A stretch of DNA of 64,000 nucleotides from an uncultured Alcanivorax sp. Its GTDB lineage: Bacteria > Pseudomonadota > Gammaproteobacteria > Pseudomonadales > Alcanivoracaceae. The stretch lies in NCBI RefSeq assembly GCF_947258575.1, contig NZ_CAMYIV010000012.1, positions 372,001 to 436,000 on the forward strand. The letters are read 5' to 3'. Of this stretch, positions 8,759-17,495 are shown one piece after another. Position 1 is the stretch's first letter, and the number at the start of each line of letters is the position of its first letter. A program made the translations under genes and the position numbers. The notes under the pieces were generated by a model, which saw nothing but the letters and a program-made list of their open reading frames with translations, did no database searches and was not told the DNA's origin.

Positions 8759-10057
8759 ATGCAACAGCCCGGATTCTGGAACTGGAAAATTATCCTTATC
8801 GGTGCGCAGATGCTGTTCGTGGCCTTCGGCGCCATGGTGCTGATGCCGCTGATCACCGGGCTGGACCCCAGTGTCGCCCTGTTTACCGCCGGTCTTGGCA
8901 CGCTGCTGTTCCAGTGGATTACCCGCCGTTCGGTACCGGTGTTCCTGGCCTCATCCTTTGTGTTTGTGGCGCCTATTGCTCACGGTGTCGAACAGTGGGG
9001 CGTCTCTGCCACCATGGGGGCGCTGTTGTGTACCGCCGTGGTCTATGTGGTGCTGGGAGCACTGGTGAAATGGCGTGGACCCGGCTTCCTGCACCGGCTG
9101 ATGCCGCCAGTGGTCACCGGCCCCATCATTATGGTGATCGGGTTGAGTCTGGCGCCCACAGCGGTGAACTTCGCCATGGGCATGACCGGCAATGGTGCCG
9201 AGCGGCTTTTCCCCTACGGCGAGGCGCTGCTGGTGTCCATGGTGGCCCTGTTGGCCACCATGCTGGTGGCAACCTTGGGGCATGGCCTGTTCCGCTTGTT
9301 GCCGATTCTTTGCGGTGTGGTTAGTGGTTACCTGGCAGCCTTGCTGATGGGGATGGTGGATTTTACTGCGGTAGAACAGGCTGGCTGGTTGGCTATGCCG
9401 GACTTCGTGGCGCCCAGCTTCCAGTGGCAGGCGATCCTGTTCATGGTACCTGTGGCTCTGGCACCGGCCATCGAGCATGTGGGTGACGTACTGGCGATCA
9501 GCAGCGTCACCGGCAAGGATTACCTCCGCAAACCCGGCCTGCATCGCACCCTCACCGGCGACGGTATCGCCAGCATGGCGGCCGCCTTGTTCGGTGGCCC
9601 GCCTAATACCACTTACTCGGAAGTCACCGGAGCGGTGATGCTGACGAAAGTGTTCAACCCGGTGGTGATGACCTGGACTGCGTTATTTGCCATCAGCCTG
9701 GCGTTTATCGGCAAATTCGGTTTGTTGCTGCAGAGCATTCCTACCCCGGTCATGGGTGGCATTCTGATTCTCATGTTTGGTTCCATCGCCAGTGTAGGCA
9801 TGAGCACATTGATCAAGGCGCAGGTGGATCTCAATGCTCAGCGCAATCTGGTTATCGTCGCGGTGACGCTGATTTTCGGTATCGGCGGTATGGTGATGGG
9901 CAATGGCGATTTCACTTTGCAGGGGGTCAGCCTGTGTGGACTGGTAGCGGTGATTCTGAATCAGGTTCTGCCGGCTGCGCCGGTGGTCAGTGATGACCTG
10001 AATGAAGAGCGTGCCTACGTGGAAGATGTTCTGGAGCACGGTGGCGGTAGAAAATAG
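8759..10057 (+). CDS. uraA: Uracil/xanthine permease, NCS2 family (probably uracil)
   Basis: 432 residues from an ATG after CAGGAG; an in-frame extension back into upp is not needed. About 14 hydrophobic segments. Family motifs include the APAIEHVGDVLAISSVTGKD block, with the substrate-binding Glu, and GGPPNTTYSEVTGAV. The partner upp makes uracil the likely substrate. The C-terminus ends in an acidic cytoplasmic tail. Confidence 0.9.
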   Translation: MQQPGFWNWKIILIGAQMLFVAFGAMVLMPLITGLDPSVALFTAGLGTLLFQWITRRSVPVFLASSFVFVAPIAHGVEQWGVSATMGALLCTAVVYVVLGALVKWRGPGFLHRLMPPVVTGPIIMVIGLSLAPTAVNFAMGMTGNGAERLFPYGEALLVSMVALLATMLVATLGHGLFRLLPILCGVVSGYLAALLMGMVDFTAVEQAGWLAMPDFVAPSFQWQAILFMVPVALAPAIEHVGDVLAISSVTGKDYLRKPGLHRTLTGDGIASMAAALFGGPPNTTYSEVTGAVMLTKVFNPVVMTWTALFAISLAFIGKFGLLLQSIPTPVMGGILILMFGSIASVGMSTLIKAQVDLNAQRNLVIVAVTLIFGIGGMVMGNGDFTLQGVSLCGLVAVILNQVLPAAPVVSDDLNEERAYVEDVLEHGGGRK

Positions 10058-10281
10058 TTGGCACACCCGTGCATGGCTGTTGTGTTTTTTTACTGCCAGT
10101 AAGCAAAAAGTTTTTTAAAGATAAAAAGTTTTTTGCTTACTATTTTACAAATGAAATCCGCAAAAATAATTTTCAAAAAGGTTTTTTGTAAAATTACATC
10201 TTTGTAACTGTTTCTGTCATTTTAATTGCGCATTGTTTGTCCCTGATGAAATCAAGGAAGCCTGTCAAAAGGGAACAGACT
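10058..10281 (+). other. AT-rich leader with a hairpin between uraA and the repeat lipoprotein
   Basis: This stretch is much richer in A and T than its surroundings. It holds a hairpin: AGTAAGCAAAAA (10098-10109) pairs with TTTTTTGCTTACT (10129-10141). It could end uraA transcription or be part of the control region of the next gene. Two TTTGTAA words (near 10185 and 10201) and TTTTAAT follow, but I cannot assign a firm promoter. Confidence 0.4.
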
Positions 10282-11352
10282 ATGAAACTTAATCGTCTCA
10301 TGTTGCCGGCTATTATTGCCGCTCTTGCCACCGGTTGTGCCAGCAACCAGACCGTTCAGGAAAGTGCCGAATATCAGTCGCTGCAAAGTCAGCAGCAGCA
10401 ACTGGAACAGGAAAACCAGCAGCTGCGTGCTGCGCTGAGTTCCAGTGAGCAGCAGCCTGCGCCGGCGCCCGCGAGCTCCGGGAATCAGCTCCTTCCGCCT
10501 AACGCCAAGCCTGGCCATTGTTATGCGCGAGTTGTCATTCCGGAAACCTACAAGACCGAGATGCAGCGGGTCATGGTGTCCCAGGAAGACAGCAAGATCA
10601 CAACGACTCCTGCCAGCTATGAAACCGTCCAGGAGCAGGTGCTGGTCAGCGAAGCCTATGACAAGCTGAAAGTGATTCCGGCCACCTACAAGACCGTGAC
10701 CGAGAAAGTGCTGGTGAAAGAAGCCACCACCAAGCTGATCACCAAGCCGGCGGAATATAAAACCGTTACCGAGCAAGTGCTGGTCAAGCCTGCCTATACC
10801 ACCTGGAAAAAAGGTCGTGGGCCCATCGAGAAAATCGACGACTCTACCGGGGAAATCATGTGTCTGGTAGAAGTGCCTGCGGAGTACAGGACGGTTAGCC
10901 GCAAGGAACTGGTACAACCCGAGCGTACCGAAGAAGTAAAAATTCCTGCGGTGTACAAGACCGTTACCAAGAAAGTGGTTGATCAGCCCGCGCGCACCGA
11001 AACAGTCACCGTGCCGGCAGTCTACAGCACGGTTGATGTGGTCAAGCAGGTAGAGCCGCCGAAAGAGCAGAAAACCGTTATCCCCGCCGTGTACAAGGAC
11101 GTGCCCAAGCAGGTCAAGGTCACCGATGCCGATATGGAATGGCGCGAAATCCTCTGTGAAACCAACACCACCCAGGATGTGGTCCGCCGCCTCCAGAAAG
11201 CCCTGGAAGATAAAGGCTATGATCCGGTGTGGATTGATGGTGTCTACGGCTCCAAGACCCGCGCCGCTGTGGTCGCTTACCAGAAGGACAATGATTTGGC
11301 CTCCGGTCAGCTGACCATGCAGACGCTGGACCACCTGGGCGTGAAACTCTAA
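10282..11352 (+). CDS. Lipoprotein with eight 23-residue repeats and a C-terminal peptidoglycan-binding domain
   Basis: 356 residues from the ATG (GGGAAC upstream is a modest ribosome site). The N-terminus is a lipoprotein signal ending at Cys19 (ALATGC). A Gln-rich coiled-coil-like stretch follows (30-56), then a Pro/Ala hinge. From residue 87 there are eight consecutive units opening P-A-x-Y-K-T-V with a strict 23-residue step; the fourth has a 20-residue insert. Residues 296-356 look like a PG_binding_1 domain (RRLQKALEDKGYDP, DGVYGSKTRAAVVAYQ). Likely an outer-membrane-anchored, wall-bound periplasmic protein. Exact role unknown. Confidence 0.8.
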   Translation: MKLNRLMLPAIIAALATGCASNQTVQESAEYQSLQSQQQQLEQENQQLRAALSSSEQQPAPAPASSGNQLLPPNAKPGHCYARVVIPETYKTEMQRVMVSQEDSKITTTPASYETVQEQVLVSEAYDKLKVIPATYKTVTEKVLVKEATTKLITKPAEYKTVTEQVLVKPAYTTWKKGRGPIEKIDDSTGEIMCLVEVPAEYRTVSRKELVQPERTEEVKIPAVYKTVTKKVVDQPARTETVTVPAVYSTVDVVKQVEPPKEQKTVIPAVYKDVPKQVKVTDADMEWREILCETNTTQDVVRRLQKALEDKGYDPVWIDGVYGSKTRAAVVAYQKDNDLASGQLTMQTLDHLGVKL

Positions 11353-11376
11353 CGTCCTGCTCCTTTCCTAGTATTT

Positions 11377-11403
11377 AAGGCCGGCTTTTGCCGGCCTTTT
11401 TTT
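11377..11403 (+). terminator. Rho-independent terminator
   Basis: AAGGCCGGC pairs with GCCGGCCTT around TTTT, followed by five further T, 24 bases after the lipoprotein stop. The rest of the gap to 11622 shows no convincing gene. Confidence 0.92.
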
Positions 11404-11622
11404 ATCTGCGAAAATTTGATCATCTCATCATGCAGCATATCGCTGGGATTTCAGCTGAATACGACTGGCTGGAATTGAAATCCAGAATGTCTGAACACCT
11501 GCGGGTAAGTCTTCAATGTCATCGCGGCGATGAAGATCTGGCTCCCTGAAAGACGTTGATGACTGGTCCATATTTCAGCCTTGCTCGTACTCTGTGGAGT
11601 GTTATGGCAGAAGCGCCTGGCA

Positions 11623-12024
11623 TTACACTGATTTCACTGCGATCTGCCAGGACACACCGAAACGATCTTGCAGCCAGCCAAAGCAGGGGTTGAATCCATA
11701 GTCATCCAGCGGCATTAGCGGCTTGCCGTTTTCTGCCAGGGCGCTGAAAACATGCTCGACGGCTGTTCTGTCATCCAGGGTCAAACACAGCGACGTGGAT
11801 GGCGTAAAAGCAAATGCATGATCCACCGGGCTGTCGATGCAGTGCACTGTGGTATCACCAATGGCAAACACGGCTTCATGAACACTGCCTTCCTTGCCGG
11901 GTCCATGGGGCCCGTAGAGGTCTTTGCGTATCAGGGTAAAACCGGGAATTACTTTGGCGTACAAGGTGAGAGCCTGGTTAGCCTGGCCCTGGAACATTAG
12001 CTGCAGGGTGAGTTGCGCGCTCAT
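11623..12024 (-). CDS. VOC superfamily protein, PhnB-like
   Basis: 133 residues. PhnB/3-demethylubiquinone-methyltransferase-like fold (PF06983 type), recognised from LQLMFQGQANQALTLYAKV, the central VHCIDSPVDHAFAFTPS and the C-terminal GFNPCFGWLQDRFGVSWQI. Enzymatic activity is not established for most such members. It is the last gene of an ArsR-SRPBCC-VOC cassette, 38 bases after the SRPBCC gene. These three families often travel together. Confidence 0.85.
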   Translation of the reverse strand: MSAQLTLQLMFQGQANQALTLYAKVIPGFTLIRKDLYGPHGPGKEGSVHEAVFAIGDTTVHCIDSPVDHAFAFTPSTSLCLTLDDRTAVEHVFSALAENGKPLMPLDDYGFNPCFGWLQDRFGVSWQIAVKSV

Positions 12025-12062
12025 AATATTGCCTCCTTCCCTTTGCCGGAGCGCCCGCAGGA

Positions 12063-12593
12063 TTACCCTGCGAGCTGTTTGCGGTAGTGGGCTTGCAGCT
12101 CCGTATGGCGCGGCCAGAAGGCGCTGCGGGCCAAGCCGTTCAGGTCCTCGACCAGGATGCCCAGATGAGTATGCCAGCCACCTGCCACGCTGGTGCGGGT
12201 TTCCATATCCTCCGGTAGCCGACGATGGGTAAGCAGCAGGTGTACCTGGTCTCCTTTTTCCGTCAGCTCAAAGGTCACTTCTCCCTCATTGTCGCCCCAG
12301 GTATGGGCCAGCACATGGGGCGGCTCGAAGCGGGTGATGGTGCCTGATAATGCGGCCTGATTTTCGATGTGTTTGTACTGGGGCGGAGCAGGCTGTTTGT
12401 CCTCTGACAGATCCCGGTTATGGAAATGGATTTCCACCGCGCCACCCACAAACTGTCCGAGCGCACCGCCGCCCAGCCAGCGAGCTCGCTTGTCCGGTTC
12501 GGTAAGGTAGGCCCAGACACGCTCGATGGGGCCGGGCAGGGTGCGTTCCACCGTCAGAGTGGTGGGGTTGGTGAACTGCACATCGGATTCCAT
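12063..12593 (-). CDS. SRPBCC (AHSA1-like) domain protein
   Basis: 176 residues. START-like lipid/ligand-binding fold with typical landmarks: LTVERTLPGPIERVWAYLTEPDKRARWLGGG at the start, then HTWGDNEGEVTFELTEKGDQVHLLLTHRRLP. Probably binds a small hydrophobic ligand. It lies 25 bases downstream of the ArsR regulator and upstream of the VOC gene in one transcription unit, so probably under that repressor. Confidence 0.88.
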   Translation of the reverse strand: MESDVQFTNPTTLTVERTLPGPIERVWAYLTEPDKRARWLGGGALGQFVGGAVEIHFHNRDLSEDKQPAPPQYKHIENQAALSGTITRFEPPHVLAHTWGDNEGEVTFELTEKGDQVHLLLTHRRLPEDMETRTSVAGGWHTHLGILVEDLNGLARSAFWPRHTELQAHYRKQLAG

Positions 12594-12618
12594 GACAGAT
12601 CTCCTTGTCGTGTGAATG

Positions 12619-12948
12619 TCAGTCTCCGTCTTTTATCGCCTGCTCCAGAGCATCCAGCTTGTCGTTCCAGAACACCCGGTAGCGTTGCAGCCAGGCATCT
12701 GCCTCGGCCATAGGCGTGGCGTTCAGGTGGCAGTGATGGATACGCCCCTGCACCTCACGGGTTACCAGTCCGGCCTTCTCCAGCACCTTCACATGCTTGG
12801 AGGCGCCAGCGAAGGACATGTCGAAAGGCCCTGCCAGTTCCCCCACACTGCAGGGGCCATGCTCCAGATGTTGCAACATGGCCCGGCGTGTCGGGTCCGC
12901 CAGGGCGGCAAAGACGGCATCAAGATGTTGATCATTAAGTTTAACCAT
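12619..12948 (-). CDS. ArsR-family helix-turn-helix regulator
   Basis: 109 residues from ATG 12948 (MVKLNDQHLDAVFAALADPTRRAML), the point where members of this subfamily usually begin; a TTG-started extension to 12984 is possible. Winged helix with SFAGASKHVKVLEKAGLV as recognition helix. No metal-binding Cys cluster, so it is not an obvious metal sensor. No clear ribosome site precedes the ATG; a leaderless or weakly translated message is possible. It heads the SRPBCC-VOC cassette and probably represses it and itself. Confidence 0.88.
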   Translation of the reverse strand: MVKLNDQHLDAVFAALADPTRRAMLQHLEHGPCSVGELAGPFDMSFAGASKHVKVLEKAGLVTREVQGRIHHCHLNATPMAEADAWLQRYRVFWNDKLDALEQAIKDGD

Positions 12949-12997
12949 ATGGTTTAATTTAGGAGTGAATGATCCAACATTCAACCATTTTGTTTAA
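12940..12997 (-). promoter_or_regulatory. Two operator-like repeats at the ArsR start codon
   Basis: Site 1 (12940-12957) holds the perfect palindrome AACCATATGGTT and contains the ATG of the regulator. Site 2 (12981-12997) repeats AACCATTTTGTTTAATTT with few changes. The same positions are 40 bases apart, close to four helical turns. This looks like an autoregulatory operator pair; binding is inference. Confidence 0.6.
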
Positions 12998-12998
12998 T

Positions 12999-13634
12999 TT
13001 AATCGACGGGCGGACAAGCGCCGGTGAAGTCACTGTCCCGCAACTGGCTTAACACCTGGCCGGCAGTCACAGTAAAAAGGGGTCGTAGCGGTAGCCCAGC
13101 ATCCCGCAATCGTTTGTCTGTCCAGGTATTGCAGGTGTTGCCGAACCAGAAGGTGCCTTCGGCGGGGAAGAAACGGCTGTCCCCGTACAGTCCGGGGTCA
13201 CCGGCAGGCAGCTGGCCTTGTGAATCCAGCCGGAAATAACCGGCCAGGCTTTCCTGTAGCTGGCGGAGCTGTTCCCCGCGCAGACACAGCGCCTGCAGGT
13301 CTGTATGCGGCAACTCAGCGGGATGTCGCTCCAGCCCCACCACATGAAGTGCTGATCGGGTTGGCCACAGCATGGCCCGAACCCGCAGCCACCAGCTGTC
13401 ATCCTGTCGGTAAAAGGCATCATCCCCCCAACCGAACTCGTAGAACGTGGGATCACTGAAGTGCGGTTCAAGAAACGCCAGGGCAGGGGATAGCCGATCC
13501 GCCGGAAAGGCAATACCGGTATGCCAGCGATGGCGTACCACCAGCACTGTTACATTATCGCCTTCGCCTTCGCCTTCGGCCATAACCGGCAGCGACAGCA
13601 ACATCGCAAGCAAACTCGCCAAGAAACGCATCAT
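12999..13634 (-). CDS. DUF2459 family exported protein
   Basis: 211 residues from MMRFLASL; the reading continues upstream to 13661 but the signal peptide (MMRFLASLLAMLLSLPVMA) fixes the likely start. The mature part has the DUF2459 landmarks VLVVRHRWHTGIAFP, FYEFGWGDDAFY and FWFGNTCNTWT. His and Cys in RHRWHTG and NTCNTW are conserved-looking and suggest an active site, but no function is known to me. It ends 50 bases before the ArsR start. Confidence 0.8.
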   Translation of the reverse strand: MMRFLASLLAMLLSLPVMAEGEGEGDNVTVLVVRHRWHTGIAFPADRLSPALAFLEPHFSDPTFYEFGWGDDAFYRQDDSWWLRVRAMLWPTRSALHVVGLERHPAELPHTDLQALCLRGEQLRQLQESLAGYFRLDSQGQLPAGDPGLYGDSRFFPAEGTFWFGNTCNTWTDKRLRDAGLPLRPLFTVTAGQVLSQLRDSDFTGACPPVD

Positions 13635-13942
13635 GCTGCCAGTGTAGCAAGACCATGACACGAAATACTGAGGGCGTCTCTCAGCTATATTAGCGTTGTA
13701 GGTAATTGAGGCTTCTGGCTAATTTACGGATATAAAAATTTCACGCCGCGAGTCCGGGTTGCTGCGCGTGACTATCGTCAATAACGACGTGTTGGGGAGC
13801 CACCAGAAAGACGTAATTGCGCACGTGTTCAAATAACACGGTTTTAATGGTGCATGCCGAATCGTTCGGCATCTATATTAATCGCCTACTGGAAATTTGA
13901 ATAACGCCAGATAGCTGATAGTGCAGGGAGCAGGAGTAACCA

Positions 13943-14581
13943 ATGACCCACATGATCCTCACCACATTCGATTGGGTGCCCGAGGTTCCTCGCGGCTATG
14001 TCCGTGATCTGCGCATTCGCTGGGCGCTGGAAGAAGCTGGTTTGCCTTACCGTGTAGAGAGCGTGCCGTTCCGAGACCGGACTGCCGAGCATTTTTCCCA
14101 TCAACCCTTCGGGCAGGTGCCCTGGCTGGCTGATGGGAATCTTTCTATTTTCGAAAGCGGTGCCATTCTTTTGCATCTGGCTGAGCGTAGTGAGGCGTTG
14201 ATGCCAGCCGATCCGCAAGGCAGAAGTGAAGTGACCCAGTGGCTATTTGCGGGCCTCAACTCGGTAGAAGCAGCGAGTTTGCCCTGGTCGCTTTTTCAGT
14301 TCTCCAGTGACACGGTCGACACACCTGGGCGGCAGCATATTGAGGCGTTCCTCCAGGCTCGCCTGCAGCGTATGGAGGCTGTGTTGACGGAGTGCCAGTG
14401 GCTGGTCAGTACCTTTTCTGTCGCCGATATCCTGATGGCGGATGTTCTGCGGTTGGTGGACCGCTTTGACGGCCTGGCCGACTATCCCGTCTGTCGAGAC
14501 TATGTGGTCCGGGCCAAGGCTCGGCCGGCCTTTGTGAAGGCCCATGCCGACCAGATGGCGCATTTTGCGGCCGCAGACTGA
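13943..14581 (+). CDS. Glutathione S-transferase family protein
   Basis: 212 residues, ATG after GCAGGAG. N-terminal thioredoxin-like domain with FGQVPWLADGNLSIFESGAILLHLAER (the cis-Pro and the ES glutathione site). The all-helical C-domain contains FSVADILMADVLR, the usual N-capping motif. Substrate unknown. The 281-base gap before it holds a small hairpin (ATGCCGA/TCGGCAT near 13854) and otherwise nothing I can name. Confidence 0.88.
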   Translation: MTHMILTTFDWVPEVPRGYVRDLRIRWALEEAGLPYRVESVPFRDRTAEHFSHQPFGQVPWLADGNLSIFESGAILLHLAERSEALMPADPQGRSEVTQWLFAGLNSVEAASLPWSLFQFSSDTVDTPGRQHIEAFLQARLQRMEAVLTECQWLVSTFSVADILMADVLRLVDRFDGLADYPVCRDYVVRAKARPAFVKAHADQMAHFAAAD

Positions 14582-14719
14582 AGTTTCTCTTCATATAAAC
14601 CGCGGCCTCCTGGATCATTGCTTGCGGTAGAGAGCCAGGACTAACCCATATCTTTCCCGGTTCCTGCCCCGGTCGAGTACACTATCCAGCCAAGATCAAT
14701 CCGACCCCCAGATTCTGCC

Positions 14720-15508
14720 ATGTCCCATTCCCGTCCCATTGGTATCTTCGACTCCGGCATCGGTGGCCTTTCCGTGGCCGCGAAGGTCCGTGAGCTACTG
14801 CCTGCCGACGATATCCTCTATGTGGCCGATTCCCGTCATGCGCCCTATGGCGACAAATCCGATGGCTTTATTCTGGAGCGAATGAACACGGTGACGGACT
14901 TCCTGCTTGGGCAGGGGGCCAAAGCCGTGGTGGTGGCTTGCAATACCGCGACCACCTCTGCCATTGCGCAGCTACGGGCCACCTGGTCGGTGCCGATTAT
15001 CGGTGTGGAGCCGGGTGTGAAGCCGGCCGTGCTGGCGACTCGTAGCGGGGTGGTGGGAGTGCTGGCCACGCCCAGAACCCTGCAGACCCATTCCTTCAGC
15101 GCCCTGGCGGCGCGGTTTTCCAGTACGGTGAGTATTGCGGTACAGCCCTGTCCGGATCTGGTTGGCCAGATTGAGGCGTTGCGCTTTGATGACGAGGAGA
15201 CCGCAGTGTTGTTGAACCGCTATATTGCCCCGTTGCTGGATAAGGGCGCGGACACCATTGTGCTGGGCTGCACCCACTATAACTATCTGGCCGAGCGGAT
15301 TGCCCAGGTGGCTGGGCCCGGGGTGCAGATTGTCAGTACCGAGTCGGCGGTGGCTCGTGAAGTGGTGCGGCGGTTAACGTGCGAGGGGTTGCTGGCAGAG
15401 GCCGGTAAAAGTGGGGATGAAACGTTTTACACCAGTGGCGAACTGGCGGTATTTGGCCGGCAGATTGACCGCTTGTGGGGTCCGGAGAAGGCGGTTTATT
15501 CGTTATAG
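14720..15508 (+). CDS. murI: Glutamate racemase
   Basis: 262 residues. Supplies D-glutamate for peptidoglycan. N-terminal IGIFDSGIGGLSVAAKV; the two catalytic cysteines are in VVVACNTATTSA and VLGCTHYNYL; the substrate-binding DSRHAPYG is present. Single gene here; mpl and the PBP genes of the same pathway are elsewhere in the window. Confidence 0.96.
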   Translation: MSHSRPIGIFDSGIGGLSVAAKVRELLPADDILYVADSRHAPYGDKSDGFILERMNTVTDFLLGQGAKAVVVACNTATTSAIAQLRATWSVPIIGVEPGVKPAVLATRSGVVGVLATPRTLQTHSFSALAARFSSTVSIAVQPCPDLVGQIEALRFDDEETAVLLNRYIAPLLDKGADTIVLGCTHYNYLAERIAQVAGPGVQIVSTESAVAREVVRRLTCEGLLAEAGKSGDETFYTSGELAVFGRQIDRLWGPEKAVYSL

Positions 15509-15623
15509 GCGCGAAGCGTCTTGCTAAAAAATGTGATGGCTGTGTCGAAAGCGCCGAGGGCAGTTCGATAAGGTGATGACAGCTCGCAAGGTTGTTGTGA
15601 ACCCGCCCTTAGGAGACAGCATC

Positions 15624-16028
15624 ATGACCAGAATGATCTTTGTAAACCTGCCCGTAACTGACCTGCAAGCGTCCATGGCGTTTTACAGTGCCCTGGGTTT
15701 CGAGAACAACCCGCAATTCACCGACGAGACGGCCGCCTGCATGGTGTGGAGTGAAGCCATCCATGTAATGCTGCTGACCCACGGCAAGTGGCGGACCTTC
15801 ACAGATCGACCGATTCCGCCTTCCTCTGCCAGTGAAGTGATGTTGGCACTGTCCTTTGACAGTCGTGATGCGGTGGATGCCGTGAACAGGGCTGCTGCGG
15901 ACAATGGCGGCACGGCAGATATCAACCCGGTTCAGGATCTGGGGTTCATGTATAACCGTAACCTGGCGGATCCGGATGGGCATGTGTGGGAAATGATGTG
16001 GATGGACATGGCGGCGATGGAGGGCTAG
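15624..16028 (+). CDS. VOC family (glyoxalase/bleomycin-resistance-like) protein
   Basis: 134 residues from the ATG after AGGAGA; an upstream in-frame ATG at 15573 lacks a site. Typical features: VNLPVTDLQASMAFYSALGF at the N-terminus and DPDGHVWEMMWMD at the C-terminus. It resembles the large group of VOC proteins of unknown substrate. It ends in a terminator shared with pfp. Confidence 0.87.
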   Translation: MTRMIFVNLPVTDLQASMAFYSALGFENNPQFTDETAACMVWSEAIHVMLLTHGKWRTFTDRPIPPSSASEVMLALSFDSRDAVDAVNRAAADNGGTADINPVQDLGFMYNRNLADPDGHVWEMMWMDMAAMEG

Positions 16029-16095
16029 TGCAGGCTCCCCGATCCCTTTCCGAGCTACAGGGGGGCTCCATAGTGGGGTTGGAAGGCTAAAACAA

Positions 16096-16120
16096 AAACG
16101 CCCCGCGATGCGGGGCGTTT
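16096..16120. terminator. Bidirectional terminator between the VOC gene and pfp
   Basis: AAACGCCCCGC and GCGGGGCGTTT form an 11-bp stem with a GAT loop, flanked by A-rich sequence on the left. It lies between convergent genes. Confidence 0.85.
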
Positions 16121-16137
16121 GTCGTATCGGGGTGCGC

Positions 16138-17400
16138 TTACACCTCGAACGCGTCGTTCAGCTTCTTGGCCACCGGGGCCAGTTTCAGCTTGGCGAATTG
16201 CGGCAGACCATCCTTGTACGGCGGGTAGGACTCGCCGCCGATCAGCGGGGCCAGATACTCACGGGCGCTGGGGGTGATGCCGAAGCCATCCTTGGTGATG
16301 AACTTGCGCGGCATTTTCTTTTCCACGTTGGCCACTTTTTTCAGTGGCGCTTCACCAATGGTCCAGCTGTATTTCTTGGTTTTCTTGCGCTCGATGGTGG
16401 GCATCACCGCGTTTTTGCCGGCTACGGCAAATTCCACGGCGGCGCGGCCTACGGCGTAGGCCTGTTCCACATCGGTGGCGGAGGCAATGTGACGGGCAGC
16501 CCGTTGCAGGTAGTCGCTCACAGCCCAGTGGTATTTGTAGCCGAATTCGTCTTTGACCATCTGCGCGATCACCGGGGCTACGCCACCGAGCTGCTTGTGG
16601 CCGAAGGCGTCGGTGTTGCCGGCGTCAGCCAGGAAGGTGCCGTCTTCATAGCGGGCGCCTTCGGAAACCACGATCACGCAGTAGCCGACCTTCTCCACGG
16701 TGGCCTGCACCTTCTTCATGAAGGCGGCCTTGTCGAAGGCAATTTCCGGGAACAGGATCAGGTGCGGGGCGTCGTCATTGTCTTCCTTTGCCAGGCCGGC
16801 AGCGGCGGCGATCCAGCCGGCGTGGCGGCCCATCACTTCCATGACGAACACCTTGGTGGAGGTGGCGCACATGCTGGCCACGTCGAGAGCCGCCTCACGG
16901 CAGCTTACCGCAGTGTATTTGGCCACGGAGCCGAAGCCCGGGCTGACATCAGTGAAGGGCAGATCGTTGTCCACGGTCTTGGGGACGTGGATCGCCTGGA
17001 TCGGGTAGCCCATCTTTTCGGACAGTTGGGACACCTTGAGGCAGGTGTCAGCGGAGTCGCCACCACCGTTGTAGAAGAAGTAGCCGATGTTGTGGGCCTT
17101 GAACACTTCGATCAGGCGCTCGTACTCGCGCTGCGAGGTCTTCAGGTCTTTCAGCTTGTAGCGGCAGGAGCCGAAGGCGCCGCCAGGGGTGTGCTTGAGC
17201 GCGTCGATGGCGCTTTTGCTTTCTTTGCTGGTGTCGATCAGCTCCTCGGTGAGGGCGCCGATAATGCCATTACGGCCGGCGTAGACCTTGCCGATGACAT
17301 CCTTGTTTTCGCGGGCGGCTTCGATCACGCCGGCGGCGGAAGCATTGATGACAGCGGTAACACCGCCGGACTGAGCATAGAAAGCGTTTTTACGCGCCAT
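16138..17400 (-). CDS. 6-phosphofructokinase, probably pyrophosphate-dependent
   Basis: 420 residues, longer than the 320-residue ATP enzyme. It phosphorylates fructose 6-phosphate. The PKTVDNDLPFTD loop has Lys where ATP enzymes have Gly, a hallmark of the PPi-using clade; MGRHAGWIAAAAGLA is the sugar-phosphate loop. The phosphate-donor loop reads NGGGDSADT rather than the more usual GGDD. Using PPi makes the step reversible, fitting gluconeogenic growth (inference). A single gene. Confidence 0.9.
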   Translation of the reverse strand: MARKNAFYAQSGGVTAVINASAAGVIEAARENKDVIGKVYAGRNGIIGALTEELIDTSKESKSAIDALKHTPGGAFGSCRYKLKDLKTSQREYERLIEVFKAHNIGYFFYNGGGDSADTCLKVSQLSEKMGYPIQAIHVPKTVDNDLPFTDVSPGFGSVAKYTAVSCREAALDVASMCATSTKVFVMEVMGRHAGWIAAAAGLAKEDNDDAPHLILFPEIAFDKAAFMKKVQATVEKVGYCVIVVSEGARYEDGTFLADAGNTDAFGHKQLGGVAPVIAQMVKDEFGYKYHWAVSDYLQRAARHIASATDVEQAYAVGRAAVEFAVAGKNAVMPTIERKKTKKYSWTIGEAPLKKVANVEKKMPRKFITKDGFGITPSAREYLAPLIGGESYPPYKDGLPQFAKLKLAPVAKKLNDAFEV

Positions 17401-17495
17401 GAGAGACCCCTTGATTCAATTTGCGTGCATTCTAGCGAAGGAGCCCATGAAACACACCCGGTGTTGTCGGACGATGACAGGGAAAAGGCAGCGAC

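Noticed and set aside
11430-11549. 39-codon frame after the lipoprotein terminator (MQHIAGISAEYDW...)
   Set aside because: No ribosome site, no family, short enough for chance.
14700-14720. Possible tRNA or small RNA genes in gaps
   Set aside because: I looked through all gaps and found no cloverleaf with CCA or GTTCGA loop typical of tRNA, nor any known small RNA signature.
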